Made by a program: the position numbers and the translations under genes. A stretch of 64,000 nucleotides of DNA, taken from positions 1 through 64,000 of the forward strand of contig VIKE01000014.1 of the NCBI GenBank assembly GCA_008080565.1, written 5' to 3'. Numbering within the stretch: position 1 is the first letter of the stretch; every line of letters starts with the position of its first letter. Below are positions 29,931 to 40,722 of this stretch, piece by piece. The notes under the pieces are model-generated. The model was not told the origin of the DNA. It was given only the letters and a program-made list of their open reading frames with translations, and did no database searches. This stretch comes from Rhodocyclaceae bacterium. Its GTDB lineage: Bacteria > Pseudomonadota > Gammaproteobacteria > Burkholderiales > Rhodocyclaceae.

Positions 29931-30551
29931 TTACTCGCCCACCACATCGGCACCGGCCGGCGGGGTGAACTTGAAGGTGCTGGCGGGCAAGGCCGGATTG
30001 CGTTCGATCTTGTTGAAGCGAATGTGCGTCGTCTGGCCGAAGCTGTCCTGCAACTCCATGGCTTTGAGGTCGTGGCCGGCAAAACCGAGGCGAACTGCCT
30101 CGAAACCGCTGTCGCCCGCCTTCGGGGTGGCTTCGACCCAGGCCATGCCTTCGGCTTCGCCGGCTTCCTTGAGCGTGAAGTTCTTTTCCAGCTCGTTGCT
30201 GCCCGAGAGCAGCGCAGCCGGCGAACCGCCAATGGCTTGGCCAGCCTTGCGCACGGTGACCTGCTGCAGATCGGGATCGTGAATCCAGACTTTCTCGCCG
30301 TCGCCGACAACCAGTTGGGGATACGGCTTCAAAATTTCCCAACGCAGCTTGCCCGGCCGCGAAATGGCGACGGTCCCCGAGGACTGCTGCGGCTTGCGAC
30401 CGTTCTTGCCGATAACCATCTGCGAAAAATCGGCCTTCAGCGTGCGCGTGCTTTTGAGGAAATCGTGCAGCTGATCGACCGCGCCAGCGTGGGCCAGCAA
30501 CGGGAACAAGGCCAACGCTACGGTCAACCGGAATTTTTGGGCAAATTTCAT
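29931..30551 (-). CDS. lolA: outer-membrane lipoprotein carrier protein LolA
   Basis: 206 residues. The signal peptide 'FRLTVALALFPLLAHAG' is partly encoded by a dispersed-motif copy. The mature protein shows 'LHDFLKSTRTLKADFSQMV', 'GTVAISRPGKLRWEILKPYP' and 'VVGDGEKVWIHDPDLQQVT', which are typical of LolA. It shuttles lipoproteins across the periplasm from LolCDE to LolB. It lies directly downstream of ftsK, the usual gene order in proteobacteria. Confidence 0.95.
   Translation of the reverse strand: MKFAQKFRLTVALALFPLLAHAGAVDQLHDFLKSTRTLKADFSQMVIGKNGRKPQQSSGTVAISRPGKLRWEILKPYPQLVVGDGEKVWIHDPDLQQVTVRKAGQAIGGSPAALLSGSNELEKNFTLKEAGEAEGMAWVEATPKAGDSGFEAVRLGFAGHDLKAMELQDSFGQTTHIRFNKIERNPALPASTFKFTPPAGADVVGE
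30512..30547 (-). repeat. dispersed bipartite motif, copy 6
   Basis: The minus strand reads GAAATTTGCCCAAAAATTCC, then GGTTGACCGTAGCG. It lies at the very start of lolA, where it encodes 'KFRLTVA'. Confidence 0.75.
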
Positions 30552-30616
30552 ATTTGAAGCTTAGCGGTTTGGCGCGGGGTGCGCTGTTTCAGGGTGTAAC
30601 AAATTGCTGGTGAAAA

Positions 30617-32922
30617 TCACTCCGCCGGCTTTTTCATGAGCACTTCGCGCCCGCCACGACCGTCCATGGTTGACACCAGCCCGGCCTTTTCCATCGCTTC
30701 GATGAGCCGCGCCGAACGGTTGTAGCCGATGCGCAGGTGGCGCTGGACAAGCGAAATCGAGGCGCGCTGGTTCTTGAGCACGATTTGAGCACGATATCGA
30801 CGGCCTGATCGTAGAGCTGATCGCTCTCGGCATCGCCACCACCCTCGCCCGCTTCACTGCCCTCTTCGTCATCGCCTCCCGAACCGGTCAGGATGTCTTC
30901 GATGTACTCCGGCGCGCCGGTCGCCTTCAAATGTTCGACGACGCGGTGCACTTCGTCATCGGAAACGAAGGCGCCATGGACGCGGGTCGGATAGCCGGTG
31001 CCCGGCGCCAGGTAAAGCATGTCGCCCTGGCCGAGCAGCGCCTCGGCGCCCATCTGGTCGAGGATGGTGCGCGAGTCGATCTTGCTCGACACCTGGAAGG
31101 ACAGGCGGGTTGGGATGTTGGCCTTGATCAGGCCGGTAATCACGTCAACCGACGGCCGCTGGGTGGCCAGCACGAGGTGGATGCCGGAGGCACGCGCCTT
31201 CTGGGCCAGACGGGCGATCTGCTCTTCGACCTTCTTGCCGACAACCATCATGAGGTCGGCCAGTTCGTCGATGATGACGACGATGAAAGGCATGGTCTTC
31301 AGCGGCTCCGGGGTTTCCGGGGTCAGGGTCAGCGGATTCGGGATGTGTTCGCCACGTTTCTCGGCATCGCGGATCTTGGTGTTGAGGCCGGCAATGTTGC
31401 GGACGCCCATCGCCGACATCAGCTTGTAGCGTTTTTCCATCTCGGTGACGCACCAGTGCAGCGCGTTGGCCGCCTGCTTCATGTCGGTGACGACAGGGGC
31501 CAGCAGATGCGGAATCCCTTCGTAGATCGACAGTTCGAGCATCTTCGGGTCGACCATGATGAGGCGGACCTGATCCGGCTCGGCCTTGTAGAGCATCGAC
31601 AGGATCATCGCATTGACGCCGACCGACTTGCCCGAACCGGTCGTCCCGGCGACCAGCAGGTGCGGCGTCTTGGCCAGGTCGGCGACCACTGGCAGGCCGC
31701 CGATGTCCTTGCCCAGGCAGACGGTCAGCGGGCTGGTCATATCGTTGTACGGCTTGCTCGAGATGATCTCGGAGAGCTTGACCATCTGCCGCTTGGGATT
31801 GGGCAGTTCGAGCGCCATGCACGACTTGCCGGGCACCGTCTCGACGACGCGGATCGAAACCATGGCCAGGGCGCGGGCCAGGTCGCGGGCCAGATTGACG
31901 ATCTGGGCGCCCTTGACGCCCACCGCCGGCTCGATTTCGTAACGCGTGATGACCGGACCGGGCATCGCGGCCAGAACCTTGACCTGGACGCCGAAGTCAG
32001 CGAGCTTGCGCTCGATCAGGCGCGACGTGTATTCCAGCGTTTCGGCACTGACCGTCTCGGTGGCCGGCGGCGCCGGGTCGAGCAGATGCAGCGGCGGCAG
32101 TTGCCCGCCAAAGATCGCCTCGGGGAAGAGCGCAACCTGTTTCTCCCGCTCGATGCGCGCTTCTGCCTTCTTCGAAATTGGCACCTCGGGCGGCGGCGTT
32201 TCGATGATGATCGGATCGTGCAGTTCGACGCGCTGTTTTTCTTCCTTGACGACGACTTCGCGCTTCTGCGCGACTTCCTTGCCAATCTGCCGGTCACGCC
32301 AGGCATCGACGCGACCGTAGAAGAAGCCGAGGAAGCTTTCAAGAAACAGCCCCAATTGCTCGAAGGCCCAGACCCAGGACATGCCGGAAAATATGCTCCA
32401 GCCGGCCGCCATGACGGCGAGCAGGAACAGTGTCGCCCCGGTGTAGCCGAACTGGGTGGATAGCAGGCGGCCAAGCTCGATGCCGAGCATGCCGCCCGGC
32501 GCCAGCGGCAGCGCCGCCTTCAGCGAATAAAAACGTAGCGCCTCAAGCGACGAACTGGCCACCAACAGGAAGGAAAAGCCGCCCAGCGCAATGAACAGCG
32601 GGTGTTGCTTGTGGTCTTCGGGCGAATGGTATTTGCGGAAGCCCCACCACACGAACATGCCGAGCAGAACAATCCACCACCAGGCAGACAGCCCGAAAAT
32701 GTAAAGCATCAGATCGGCGATCCAGGCGCCGGCCCGGCCGGCCGGATTGTGCAAGGAGGCCGAGCCGACGGCATGCGACCAGCCCGGATCTTCCTTGCTG
32801 AACCCCCATAGCGCCATGGTCAGGAACAAGGCGATAGCGCCAACGCCCAACCAGCGCGACTCCTGCAGCAACGAGCCGATTTTTTCCGGCAGCGGGCTAG
32901 GCGCCGCTGCCCGATTCACCAT
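30617..32922 (-). pseudogene. ftsK: ftsK, DNA translocase, frameshifted before the gamma domain
   Basis: Four N-terminal membrane segments are followed by a linker and the motor with Walker A '[18 protein letters not shown]' and Walker B '[15 protein letters not shown]'. An 11-base direct duplication (TTGAGCACGAT twice, about 30774-30795) shifts the frame after 'DQAVDIVLK'. Removing one copy restores '[20 protein letters not shown]' and '[15 protein letters not shown]', a normal gamma domain ending at 30617. As it stands, the frame runs to 30634 with a nonsense tail. The motor is intact, but KOPS reading and XerD activation would be lost. ATG 32922 is chosen; a TTG at 32940 is also in frame. 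Confidence 0.85.
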
Positions 32923-32936
32923 CCGAGCACCCACCG

Positions 32937-33602
32937 TCAAGCGACTCCGGGAATGACCAGAATGTCATTCTCGTAACGGATGTAACCGCTCAATTCCAGA
33001 TCGCGCATGACCTTGCTAACCATTTCACGCGATGCACCAATCATTTTCGCCATATCCTGCTTCGACATCTTTTTCTTCACCACACGATTGCCGTCTACAA
33101 TCTCCGACATATCGAGCAGGAGACGGGCTACACGGCCATAAACGTCCAGCAGGGCAAGGCTTTCAATCTTGCGATCGGCCTCGCGCAAACGCAGGACAAG
33201 AATCTTCATCAACTTCTGCGCAACCTGGAAATTGTCCTGCATGCAGCGCTGCAGCGAATCCTTGTCGAGAAACAGCAGCTCGCAGGCTTCGGCGGCGACG
33301 ACGTTGGCCGAGCGCGGACTGCCATCGATCAGGCCCATTTCGCCGAAGAACTCGCCAGGGCCCAGCCAGGCCAGAATGATCTCGCGACCCTCTTCGTCGG
33401 TATTGGTCACCTTTGCCCGACCACTGATCAGGACATACAGGGAATCCGTACTGTCGCCGGCCCGCACGACCGAAGCACCGCGTTCGACACGCTTGCGACC
33501 GGCAACTCTGGAGAGTTTTTCCAGTTCATGCTCGTCCAGCCCGGAAAACAAGGGGACATTGCGCAAGACTACCAAGCTCAAACCACATGGGGTTGCTGAC
33601 AT
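32937..33602 (-). CDS. Crp/Fnr-family transcription regulator
   Basis: 221 residues. Cyclic-nucleotide-binding barrel with '[20 protein letters not shown]', close to the CRP phosphate-binding cassette, followed by a dimer helix and a winged helix with '[20 protein letters not shown]'. The FNR iron-sulfur cysteines are absent. It resembles Clp/Vfr-type regulators and may bind cAMP or c-di-GMP. It is divergent from trxB and immediately upstream of ftsK, with which it may be co-transcribed. Confidence 0.9.
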   Translation of the reverse strand: MSATPCGLSLVVLRNVPLFSGLDEHELEKLSRVAGRKRVERGASVVRAGDSTDSLYVLISGRAKVTNTDEEGREIILAWLGPGEFFGEMGLIDGSPRSANVVAAEACELLFLDKDSLQRCMQDNFQVAQKLMKILVLRLREADRKIESLALLDVYGRVARLLLDMSEIVDGNRVVKKKMSKQDMAKMIGASREMVSKVMRDLELSGYIRYENDILVIPGVA

Positions 33603-33696
33603 AAATCAGTTTCCGTTCATAGAGTTACGAAATGATTATAAACCGCTTTCCCAAATTACATAGGAACTTCGAAAAAATTGCAGGCTCAGAGAACGC

Positions 33697-33702
33697 TATA
33701 AT
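33697..33702 (+). promoter_or_regulatory. -10 element upstream of trxB
   Basis: TATAAT, 29 bases before the trxB start. No good -35 stands 17 bases upstream, so it may need an activator, possibly the divergently encoded Crp-family protein. Confidence 0.45.
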
Positions 33703-33713
33703 TTTCCCATTAA

Positions 33714-34688
<975 letters not shown>

Positions 34689-34709
34689 ATTTGATCGACC
34701 CGGAAGACC

Positions 34710-35417
34710 TTGCTGCCCATCAAGCCACTGCCGCCGGTCAATCGCGTTCAGCTGAACAAACCGAAACCGGAAGCCCCACCCCGACCACCGGCCAGCGAAA
34801 AAAAGCCCGCCGAACGCAAAAAACCGCGCCAGGAAGCTTTGCCGGCGCACTGGAGCACTCCCGCCGAAGCAAAGCCGCCAGCCAAACTCGATCCGGTCCA
34901 GGCCGAATTCCGTGCTGCGATGAGCGGCGTCCAGCCACTCCCCCCGCCCAACCTCGTCGTGCACGGCAAACGGCCACCGCCACCCCGCCCGCTCCAGCAT
35001 CTTGCCGACGAACAGGCCGCCCTGCACGAAAGCCTGCACGGCCACATCGGCCTGCAGGATCGCCTCGAGGGCGGTGACGAGCCGCATTATTTGCGCACCG
35101 GATTGGCCCAGAATGTCCTGCGCGATTTGCGCCGCGGACGCTGGGTAATTCAGGATGAAATCGACTTGCACGGCCTGAACCGGGATGAAGCCCGGCAGTT
35201 GCTCGCCGGTTTTCTGGCTGAATGCCTGCATCACGGCAAGCGTTGTGTCCGGGTCGTGCATGGCAAGGGGCTCGGTTCGCCGCAGAAAACCTCCATCCTG
35301 CGCCAGCTGGTACGCGGCTGGCTGGCCCAACGCCAGGAAGTGCTGGCCTATTGCCAGGCCAAGCCGCCCGATGGCGGCGAAGGCGCGCTGATCGTTCTGC
35401 TGCGCAACCAGAAATGA
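34710..35417 (+). CDS. Smr-domain DNA-binding/nuclease protein
   Basis: About 235 residues from a TTG at 34710; a stop at 34692-34694 excludes a longer form. The first 90 residues are proline- and lysine-rich and disordered. The Smr domain follows, with 'IQDEIDLHGLNRDEARQLL' (DLHG motif), 'CVRVVHGKGLGSP' (HGKG motif) and 'EGALIVLLRN'. This is the SmrA/SmrB-like architecture; SmrB cleaves mRNA at stalled or collided ribosomes in E. coli. The stop codon lies within the long terminator hairpin. Confidence 0.88.
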   Translation: MLPIKPLPPVNRVQLNKPKPEAPPRPPASEKKPAERKKPRQEALPAHWSTPAEAKPPAKLDPVQAEFRAAMSGVQPLPPPNLVVHGKRPPPPRPLQHLADEQAALHESLHGHIGLQDRLEGGDEPHYLRTGLAQNVLRDLRRGRWVIQDEIDLHGLNRDEARQLLAGFLAECLHHGKRCVRVVHGKGLGSPQKTSILRQLVRGWLAQRQEVLAYCQAKPPDGGEGALIVLLRNQK

Positions 35418-35449
35418 CAAAGGGCAGCCGTAGCTGCCCTTTGTCATTT
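35412..35449. terminator. long bidirectional terminator between smr and glnB
   Basis: A perfect 17-base stem: AAATGACAAAGGGCAGC pairs with GCTGCCCTTTGTCATTT around a CGTA loop. T-runs on both sides fit a bidirectional terminator for the convergent genes. The smr TGA (35415-35417) is inside the stem. A dispersed-motif copy begins at the 3' arm. Confidence 0.9.
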
Positions 35450-35478
35450 TTGGCCGTTTTTTACGGTTGACCGTAGAA
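35446..35478 (+). repeat. dispersed bipartite motif, copy 7
   Basis: Reads CATTTTTGGCCG, then TTTTTTACGGTTGACCGTAG and AAG. It is intergenic, directly attached to the terminator hairpin and 25 bases from the glnB stop. Confidence 0.8.
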
Positions 35479-35504
35479 GTCAGATCCCGGCCAAAACGAT
35501 CCGA

Positions 35505-35867
<363 letters not shown>

Positions 35868-37484
35868 TTAAAATTCATCTGAATATCGATTGGTAATAGG
35901 ATACCGCCAATCCTTGCCAAAACCACGCGTCGTTATGCGAATGCCGATCGGCGCCTGACGGCGCTTGTATTCGGCGACATGAAGCAGACGAACAACCCGC
36001 CGCACCGCATCTTCGGGCAACCCGGCAGCGATGATTTCGCGCGGGCTGCGGTCTTCTTCCATGTAGGCGCGAACAATGGCATCGAGCACCTCGTAGGGTG
36101 GCAATGAATCTTGGTCAGTCTGATCGGGTTTCAGTTCCGCCGATGGCGGCCGGACGATGATGTTTTCAGGAATCACCAGATCGCCTTGGCACAGCGTATT
36201 GCGATAGCGCGACAAACGATAGACCAGCGTCTTGTAGACGTCCTTGATCACCGCGAAGCCGCCGGCCATGTCGCCGTACAGCGTGCAGTAGCCAACCGCC
36301 ATTTCCGACTTGTTGCCGGTGGTCAGCACAAGCGACCCCGTCTTGTTGGAGATGGCCATCAGGATGTTGCCGCGAATGCGCGCCTGGATGTTTTCTTCGG
36401 TCGTATCGGCCGGCAGGCCGACGAACAACGGATCAAGCATGCTGCTGTAGACGTCCATCGCTGGCGCAATGGCAATCTCGTCGTAGCGCACGCCGAGGAC
36501 GCGGATCATCTCGCGTGAATCATCGAGACTCATCTGCGCCGTATAGGGTGACGGCATCATGACCGCCCGCACCTTGTCGGCACCCAGCGCATCGACCGCG
36601 ACGCAGAGCGTCAGCGCCGAATCGATACCGCCGGACAAGCCGATGATGGCGCCCTTGAACCCGGTCTTGCCGATGTAGTCACGGACACCAAGCACCAGCG
36701 CCTGGTAGGCTTCGGCCTCGATCGACAACTCTTCGGCCAGCTGTTCGGAATAGAGGTGGCCGGCATCGAAATCAACGATGCCCAGCGCTTCCTCGAACGA
36801 AGGCAAGCGCATGCAGCATTTTTTCCGGGCATCGAGCGCGAACGAAGCGCCATCGAAGACCAGCTCATCCTGGCCGCCGACCAGATTGCAGTAGATCGCC
36901 GGAATGCCCGTGGCGTCGATGCGCTCGCCGAGTACCTGGGCGCGTTGCTGATGTTTTTCGAGATGGCAGGGCGAGGCGTTAAGGACCAGCAGCAGTTCGG
37001 CGCCCGCCTTCCTGGCCAGCTCGGCTGCGCCCTCTTCCCAGATATCGGCGCAGATATTGATGCCGCAGCGCACGCCACCGAGGGTGACGACACAGGCATC
37101 AGCACCAGGCTCGAAATAACGTCTTTCGTCGAAAACTTCGTAATTCGGCAGGCGAATCTTGCGGTACACCGCTATTTTCCGGCCATTTTCGATGACCGTC
37201 GCCGCATTGAAGCAGTGACCGTCATGCTCGGCAGGATGGCCGACGATAACGGCGATGCCATCGACCCGGCAGGCCAGGTCATCAAGCGCCCGGTTGCAGG
37301 CCCGGTAGAAATCCGGGCGTAGCAACAGGTCTTCGGGCGGGTAGCCGCATAACGCCAGTTCGGGCGTCAGCAGCACCTGAGCGCCGCGGGCTTTGGCCTC
37401 GACGGCGCACAGGATGATGCGTTCGACGTTGCCCGTCAGGTCACCGACGGTGGCGTTGAACTGGGCAACGGCGATACGCAACAT
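35868..37484 (-). CDS. nadE: glutamine-dependent NAD+ synthetase
   Basis: 538 residues in two domains. Residues 1-250 are a nitrilase-type glutaminase ('TPELALCGYPPEDLLLRPDF' with the catalytic Glu, 'YRKIRLPNYEVFDERRYF' with the Lys, 'GVRCGINICADIWE' with the Cys). Residues 270-538 are the ATP-pyrophosphatase synthetase ('GLSGGIDSAL' loop). It makes NAD+ from nicotinic acid adenine dinucleotide with glutamine as nitrogen donor. It is seven bases from ppa, which would remove the pyrophosphate released. Confidence 0.96.
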   Translation of the reverse strand: MLRIAVAQFNATVGDLTGNVERIILCAVEAKARGAQVLLTPELALCGYPPEDLLLRPDFYRACNRALDDLACRVDGIAVIVGHPAEHDGHCFNAATVIENGRKIAVYRKIRLPNYEVFDERRYFEPGADACVVTLGGVRCGINICADIWEEGAAELARKAGAELLLVLNASPCHLEKHQQRAQVLGERIDATGIPAIYCNLVGGQDELVFDGASFALDARKKCCMRLPSFEEALGIVDFDAGHLYSEQLAEELSIEAEAYQALVLGVRDYIGKTGFKGAIIGLSGGIDSALTLCVAVDALGADKVRAVMMPSPYTAQMSLDDSREMIRVLGVRYDEIAIAPAMDVYSSMLDPLFVGLPADTTEENIQARIRGNILMAISNKTGSLVLTTGNKSEMAVGYCTLYGDMAGGFAVIKDVYKTLVYRLSRYRNTLCQGDLVIPENIIVRPPSAELKPDQTDQDSLPPYEVLDAIVRAYMEEDRSPREIIAAGLPEDAVRRVVRLLHVAEYKRRQAPIGIRITTRGFGKDWRYPITNRYSDEF

Positions 37485-37491
37485 GACGTGC

Positions 37492-37980
37492 TTAGTAAGC
37501 CGGCTTGTCTTTCGCGTCGTTGTAACGCTGGATGCCGGTCAGAATCTCGTTTCTGGCGGCTTCAATGCCTTCCCAGCCATTGACCTTGACCCACTTGCCT
37601 GGCTCGAGATCCTTGTAGTGCTCGAAGAAGTGGGCGATCTGCTTGCGCAGCAGTTCCGGCATGTCTTCGTAGGTCTTGACGTCCTTGTAGAGCGGGGTCA
37701 GCTTGTCGACCGGGACGGCCAGAAGCTTGGCATCCTCCGGCAAGGAGAATGGGCTGACCACCAGCACGTCGACCGGATCGCCATCACCGGCGATGGTGTG
37801 GGGGATGTAGCCGTAATTGCAGGGATAATGCATCGAGGTGGACATGAAACGATCGACGAAAATCGCGCCGCTTTCCTTGTCAACTTCGTATTTGACGGGT
37901 TCGGAATGGGCCGTGATTTCGATGATGACGTTGAAATCGTCGGGCAGCGACTTGCCGGAAGGAACGTTGTTTAGAGCCAT
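37492..37980 (-). CDS. ppa: inorganic pyrophosphatase, family I
   Basis: 162 residues. The active-site signature '[20 protein letters not shown]' provides the three catalytic aspartates for Mg2+. 'INGWEG'-like '[15 protein letters not shown]' closes the protein. It hydrolyses pyrophosphate from biosynthetic reactions. A TATAAT lies 36 bases upstream. Confidence 0.96.
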   Translation of the reverse strand: MALNNVPSGKSLPDDFNVIIEITAHSEPVKYEVDKESGAIFVDRFMSTSMHYPCNYGYIPHTIAGDGDPVDVLVVSPFSLPEDAKLLAVPVDKLTPLYKDVKTYEDMPELLRKQIAHFFEHYKDLEPGKWVKVNGWEGIEAARNEILTGIQRYNDAKDKPAY

Positions 37981-38015
37981 CGTTATCTCTCTGCGGTTGG
38001 GTTTGAGAACTTGTA

Positions 38016-38021
38016 ATTATA
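38016..38021 (-). promoter_or_regulatory. -10 element upstream of ppa
   Basis: TATAAT on the minus strand, 36 bases before the ppa start codon, in a short gap after the exonuclease gene. The -35 region is poor. It suggests a start of the ppa-nadE-glnB transcript. Confidence 0.45.
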
Positions 38022-38040
38022 CCGTCGAGGCAGCGCTTAT

Positions 38041-38826
38041 TTACTGCCAGGCGGCGAGAAACTCTTGCCAGTGCAGCGCACCGATCCGGGCCAACTGGGC
38101 CTTGATGAAATCACATTCGGCCAGCTCTTCGGCGGCGGTCAGCTCGCCGCGCATGCGGCGGAAACGGTTATAGACCAGATAGGTATTGATCACATCGGTC
38201 TCGCAGTAATCGCGAATCTCGGCGCTCTTGCCAGCCTGCCAGGCCTCCCAGACCTTGCCGCCATCCATGCCGAGCTTGCCAGGAAAACCGTAAAGCTTGG
38301 CCAGATCGTCGAGCGGCGCGTTGGCCCGGGCGTTGTAGAGGGCCAGCAGATCCATCAGATCGAGATGGCGCATGTGGTAGCGGCTGATATAGTTGTTCCA
38401 CTTGAAATCGCGCGAATCGGCGTAGTCGCCGTCACCGAGATCCCAGTAGCGCGGTGCGGCAACACCGTGCAACATGCCACGGTAGTGCAGGACCGGCAGA
38501 TCGAAACCGCTGCCATTCCACGAAACGATCTGTGGCGTAAACTTCTCGATGCCATCGAAGAAGCGCTGGATGATGGCGCCTTCGTTGAGATCCGGCTCAG
38601 ACAGCGACCAAACCTTGAGTCCCTCGCTGGTACGCAGCACGCAGGAAATGGTGACAATGCGCTGCAGGTGCAATTGCAGGAAGTCATTGCCCGTCTTGGC
38701 GCGCCGCTGCTGGAAGGCGAGTTCGGCGACTTCATCGTCGGAAAGCCCGGCCGGCAGATCGTTCAGGCGGCGGAGGCCGGCGACGTCGGGAATGGTCTCG
38801 ATGTCAAAGACGAGAACAGGCTTCAT
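38041..38826 (-). CDS. 3'-5' exonuclease, PolB-like DEDDy type
   Basis: 261 residues. 'PVLVFDIETIPD' gives the first acidic pair, 'IVSWNGSGFDLPVLHYRG' the second motif and 'YCETDVINTYLVYNRF' the third with its tyrosine. This is the stand-alone exonuclease domain homologous to DNA polymerase B proofreading domains (predicted 3'-5' exonuclease PolB-like 2 family). Its ATG overlaps the cysM stop as ATGA, so it is coupled to cysM. The cellular role is unknown, perhaps DNA repair. Confidence 0.92.
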   Translation of the reverse strand: MKPVLVFDIETIPDVAGLRRLNDLPAGLSDDEVAELAFQQRRAKTGNDFLQLHLQRIVTISCVLRTSEGLKVWSLSEPDLNEGAIIQRFFDGIEKFTPQIVSWNGSGFDLPVLHYRGMLHGVAAPRYWDLGDGDYADSRDFKWNNYISRYHMRHLDLMDLLALYNARANAPLDDLAKLYGFPGKLGMDGGKVWEAWQAGKSAEIRDYCETDVINTYLVYNRFRRMRGELTAAEELAECDFIKAQLARIGALHWQEFLAAWQ

Positions 38827-39722
38827 GCCGGGAAAACGCCCGTAGACAGGTAGCGATCGCCGCGGTCGCAGACGATGGTGACGATTACGGCATTTTCCAG
38901 CTCCTGCGACAGGCGCAAGGCCACCGCCAAGGCGCCGCCGGATGAAATGCCGGCGAAGATACCCTCTTCCATCGCCAATCGGCGCGTCATGACCTCAGCA
39001 TCGGCTTGACTGACGCTTTCTACACGGTCAACCCGATTTTTATCGAAAATTTTAGGCAGGTAAGCTTCCGGCCATTTGCGAATGCCCGGTATCTGGCTGC
39101 CGTCTTCCGGCTGGCAACCGACGATCTGGATGGCCGGATTTTGCGTCTTGAGGTACGCCGAAGTACCCATGATGGTGCCGGTCGTCCCCATGCTGGAAAC
39201 GAAATGCGTGATCTTGCCTTCCGTATCGCGCCAGATTTCCGGGCCGGTGCCTTCGATATGAGCCAGCGGATTATCCGGGTTGCCAAACTGGTCGAGGATG
39301 ATCCCCTTGCCTTCGTCGCGCATCTTCTCGGCGACGTCGCGGCACAGTTCCATGCCGCCGTCCTTGGGCGTCAGCACCAACTCGGCGCCGTAGGCGCGCA
39401 TGCTCTGGCGCCGTTCGATGCTCTGGTTCTCGGGCATGACCAGAATCATCTTGTAGCCCTTGATCGCCGCCGCCATGGCCAGCGCGATGCCGGTGTTGCC
39501 GGAAGTCGCCTCGATCAGCGTGTCACCGGGCTTGATGTCGCCGCGTGCTTCGGCGTGGACGATCATCGACAGCGCCGGGCGGTCTTTCACCGAACCAGCA
39601 GGGTTGTTGCCTTCAAGCTTGGCCAGAATGACGTTGTTGCGCTGGTCGTTTTCGATGCCCGGGATGCGCACGAGGCGAACCAGCGGCGTATTTCCGACAA
39701 AATCCTGCAGGGTTTTATACAT
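38823..39722 (-). CDS. cysM: cysteine synthase B
   Basis: 299 residues from ATG 39722; the 14 codons upstream lie inside hldD. 'LVRLVRIPG', the PLP lysine in '[13 protein letters not shown]', '[17 protein letters not shown]' and '[14 protein letters not shown]' are standard for CysM. It makes L-cysteine (or S-sulfocysteine) from O-acetylserine. A copy of the dispersed motif is embedded near codon 230 ('[11 protein letters not shown]'). Placement directly after hldD is typical of Betaproteobacteria. Confidence 0.95.
   Translation of the reverse strand: MYKTLQDFVGNTPLVRLVRIPGIENDQRNNVILAKLEGNNPAGSVKDRPALSMIVHAEARGDIKPGDTLIEATSGNTGIALAMAAAIKGYKMILVMPENQSIERRQSMRAYGAELVLTPKDGGMELCRDVAEKMRDEGKGIILDQFGNPDNPLAHIEGTGPEIWRDTEGKITHFVSSMGTTGTIMGTSAYLKTQNPAIQIVGCQPEDGSQIPGIRKWPEAYLPKIFDKNRVDRVESVSQADAEVMTRRLAMEEGIFAGISSGGALAVALRLSQELENAVIVTIVCDRGDRYLSTGVFPA
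39013..39052 (-). repeat. dispersed bipartite motif, copy 8 (within cysM)
   Basis: The minus strand reads AAAATTTTCGATAAAAATCG, then GGTTGACCGTGTAGAAAG. The core differs from consensus by one base (GGG for CGG) and the flank GGCAA is changed. It lies within a coding region. Confidence 0.55.
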
Positions 39723-40713
39723 TTTTATGGAGCCACTCGATGTATTGGGAGACGCCCTCCTCAACCGTGGCCATCGGCGCAGCGTAGCCGGCGTCGCGCA
39801 GGCGCGTCAGATCGGCCTGGGTGAATGCCTGATACTTGCCTTTCAGCGCCTCGGGGAAGGCGACGTATTCCAGCAAGCCCTGTGCCCGCAATTCGTCAAG
39901 CGATAGCGGCGCTTCGCTTTTTGCCTTCCGGCAGCCGTTGACCGCAGCAACCGCGACATCGTTGAAACTCTGCGCCCGACCGGAACCGAGGTTGAAGATG
40001 CCGGATTTTTCCGGGTGATCGAGGAAATACAGATTGACCTTGGCGACGTCGCCGACGAAAACGAAATCGCGCTGCTGACCGCCGTCCGGGTAGCCGTGCG
40101 AACCTTCGAACAACTTGACCTTGCCGTCAGCGCGGAACTGGTTGAAGTTGTGGAAGGCGACGGAGGCCATGCGCCCCTTGTGCGTTTCGCGCGGACCATA
40201 GACATTGAAGTAGCGGAAGCCGACGATCTGCGAAGACGGGTCCTGCGCCAGCTTCTGGCGGACGATCTGGTCGAAGAGGAACTTGGAGTAGCCGTAAACG
40301 TTGAGCGGCCCTTCGTATTGGCGCTCTTCCTTGAAAACGTTGCTGGCCCCGTAGGTGGCGGCACTGGAGGCATAGAGGAACTGGACATCCTGATCGAGAC
40401 ACCAGTCGAGCAGAATGGATGAATAACGGAAGTTATTTTCCATCATGTAGCGACCGTCGGTTTCCATGGTGTCCGAGCAGGCACCCTCGTGGAAAATGGC
40501 ATCGATCTCGCCATCGAAATGGCCAGCCTGAATGCGTGCGATGAAATCGTTCTTGTCGATGTAATCGGCAATCTCGCAATCGATCAGGTTCTTGAACTTG
40601 TCGGCCTTGGTCAGGTTGTCGACCGCGATGATCTTCGTTACGCCCCGCTCGTTGAGCGCCTTGACGATATTGGAACCAATGAAGCCGGCAGCGCCGGTAA
40701 CGACTGTGTACAT
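39715..40713 (-). CDS. hldD: ADP-L-glycero-D-manno-heptose 6-epimerase
   Basis: 332 residues. NADP-binding '[20 protein letters not shown]', the catalytic '[12 protein letters not shown]' (Tyr and Lys) and '[20 protein letters not shown]' match HldD (RfaD). It epimerises ADP-D-glycero- to ADP-L-glycero-manno-heptose for the inner core of lipopolysaccharide. It lies nine bases after hldE; its stop overlaps the cysM start by eight bases. Confidence 0.96.
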   Translation of the reverse strand: MYTVVTGAAGFIGSNIVKALNERGVTKIIAVDNLTKADKFKNLIDCEIADYIDKNDFIARIQAGHFDGEIDAIFHEGACSDTMETDGRYMMENNFRYSSILLDWCLDQDVQFLYASSAATYGASNVFKEERQYEGPLNVYGYSKFLFDQIVRQKLAQDPSSQIVGFRYFNVYGPRETHKGRMASVAFHNFNQFRADGKVKLFEGSHGYPDGGQQRDFVFVGDVAKVNLYFLDHPEKSGIFNLGSGRAQSFNDVAVAAVNGCRKAKSEAPLSLDELRAQGLLEYVAFPEALKGKYQAFTQADLTRLRDAGYAAPMATVEEGVSQYIEWLHKNV

Positions 40714-40722
40714 GATTATTCC

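Noticed and set aside
30931-32463. 510-codon open frame opposite ftsK
   Set aside because: Complement of the FtsK motor region; no protein family features.
39920-39950. CCGTTGACCGCAGCAA in hldD with a nearby T-run
   Set aside because: Two core mismatches and wrong T-tract spacing. Kept out of the count, although it could be an eroded copy.
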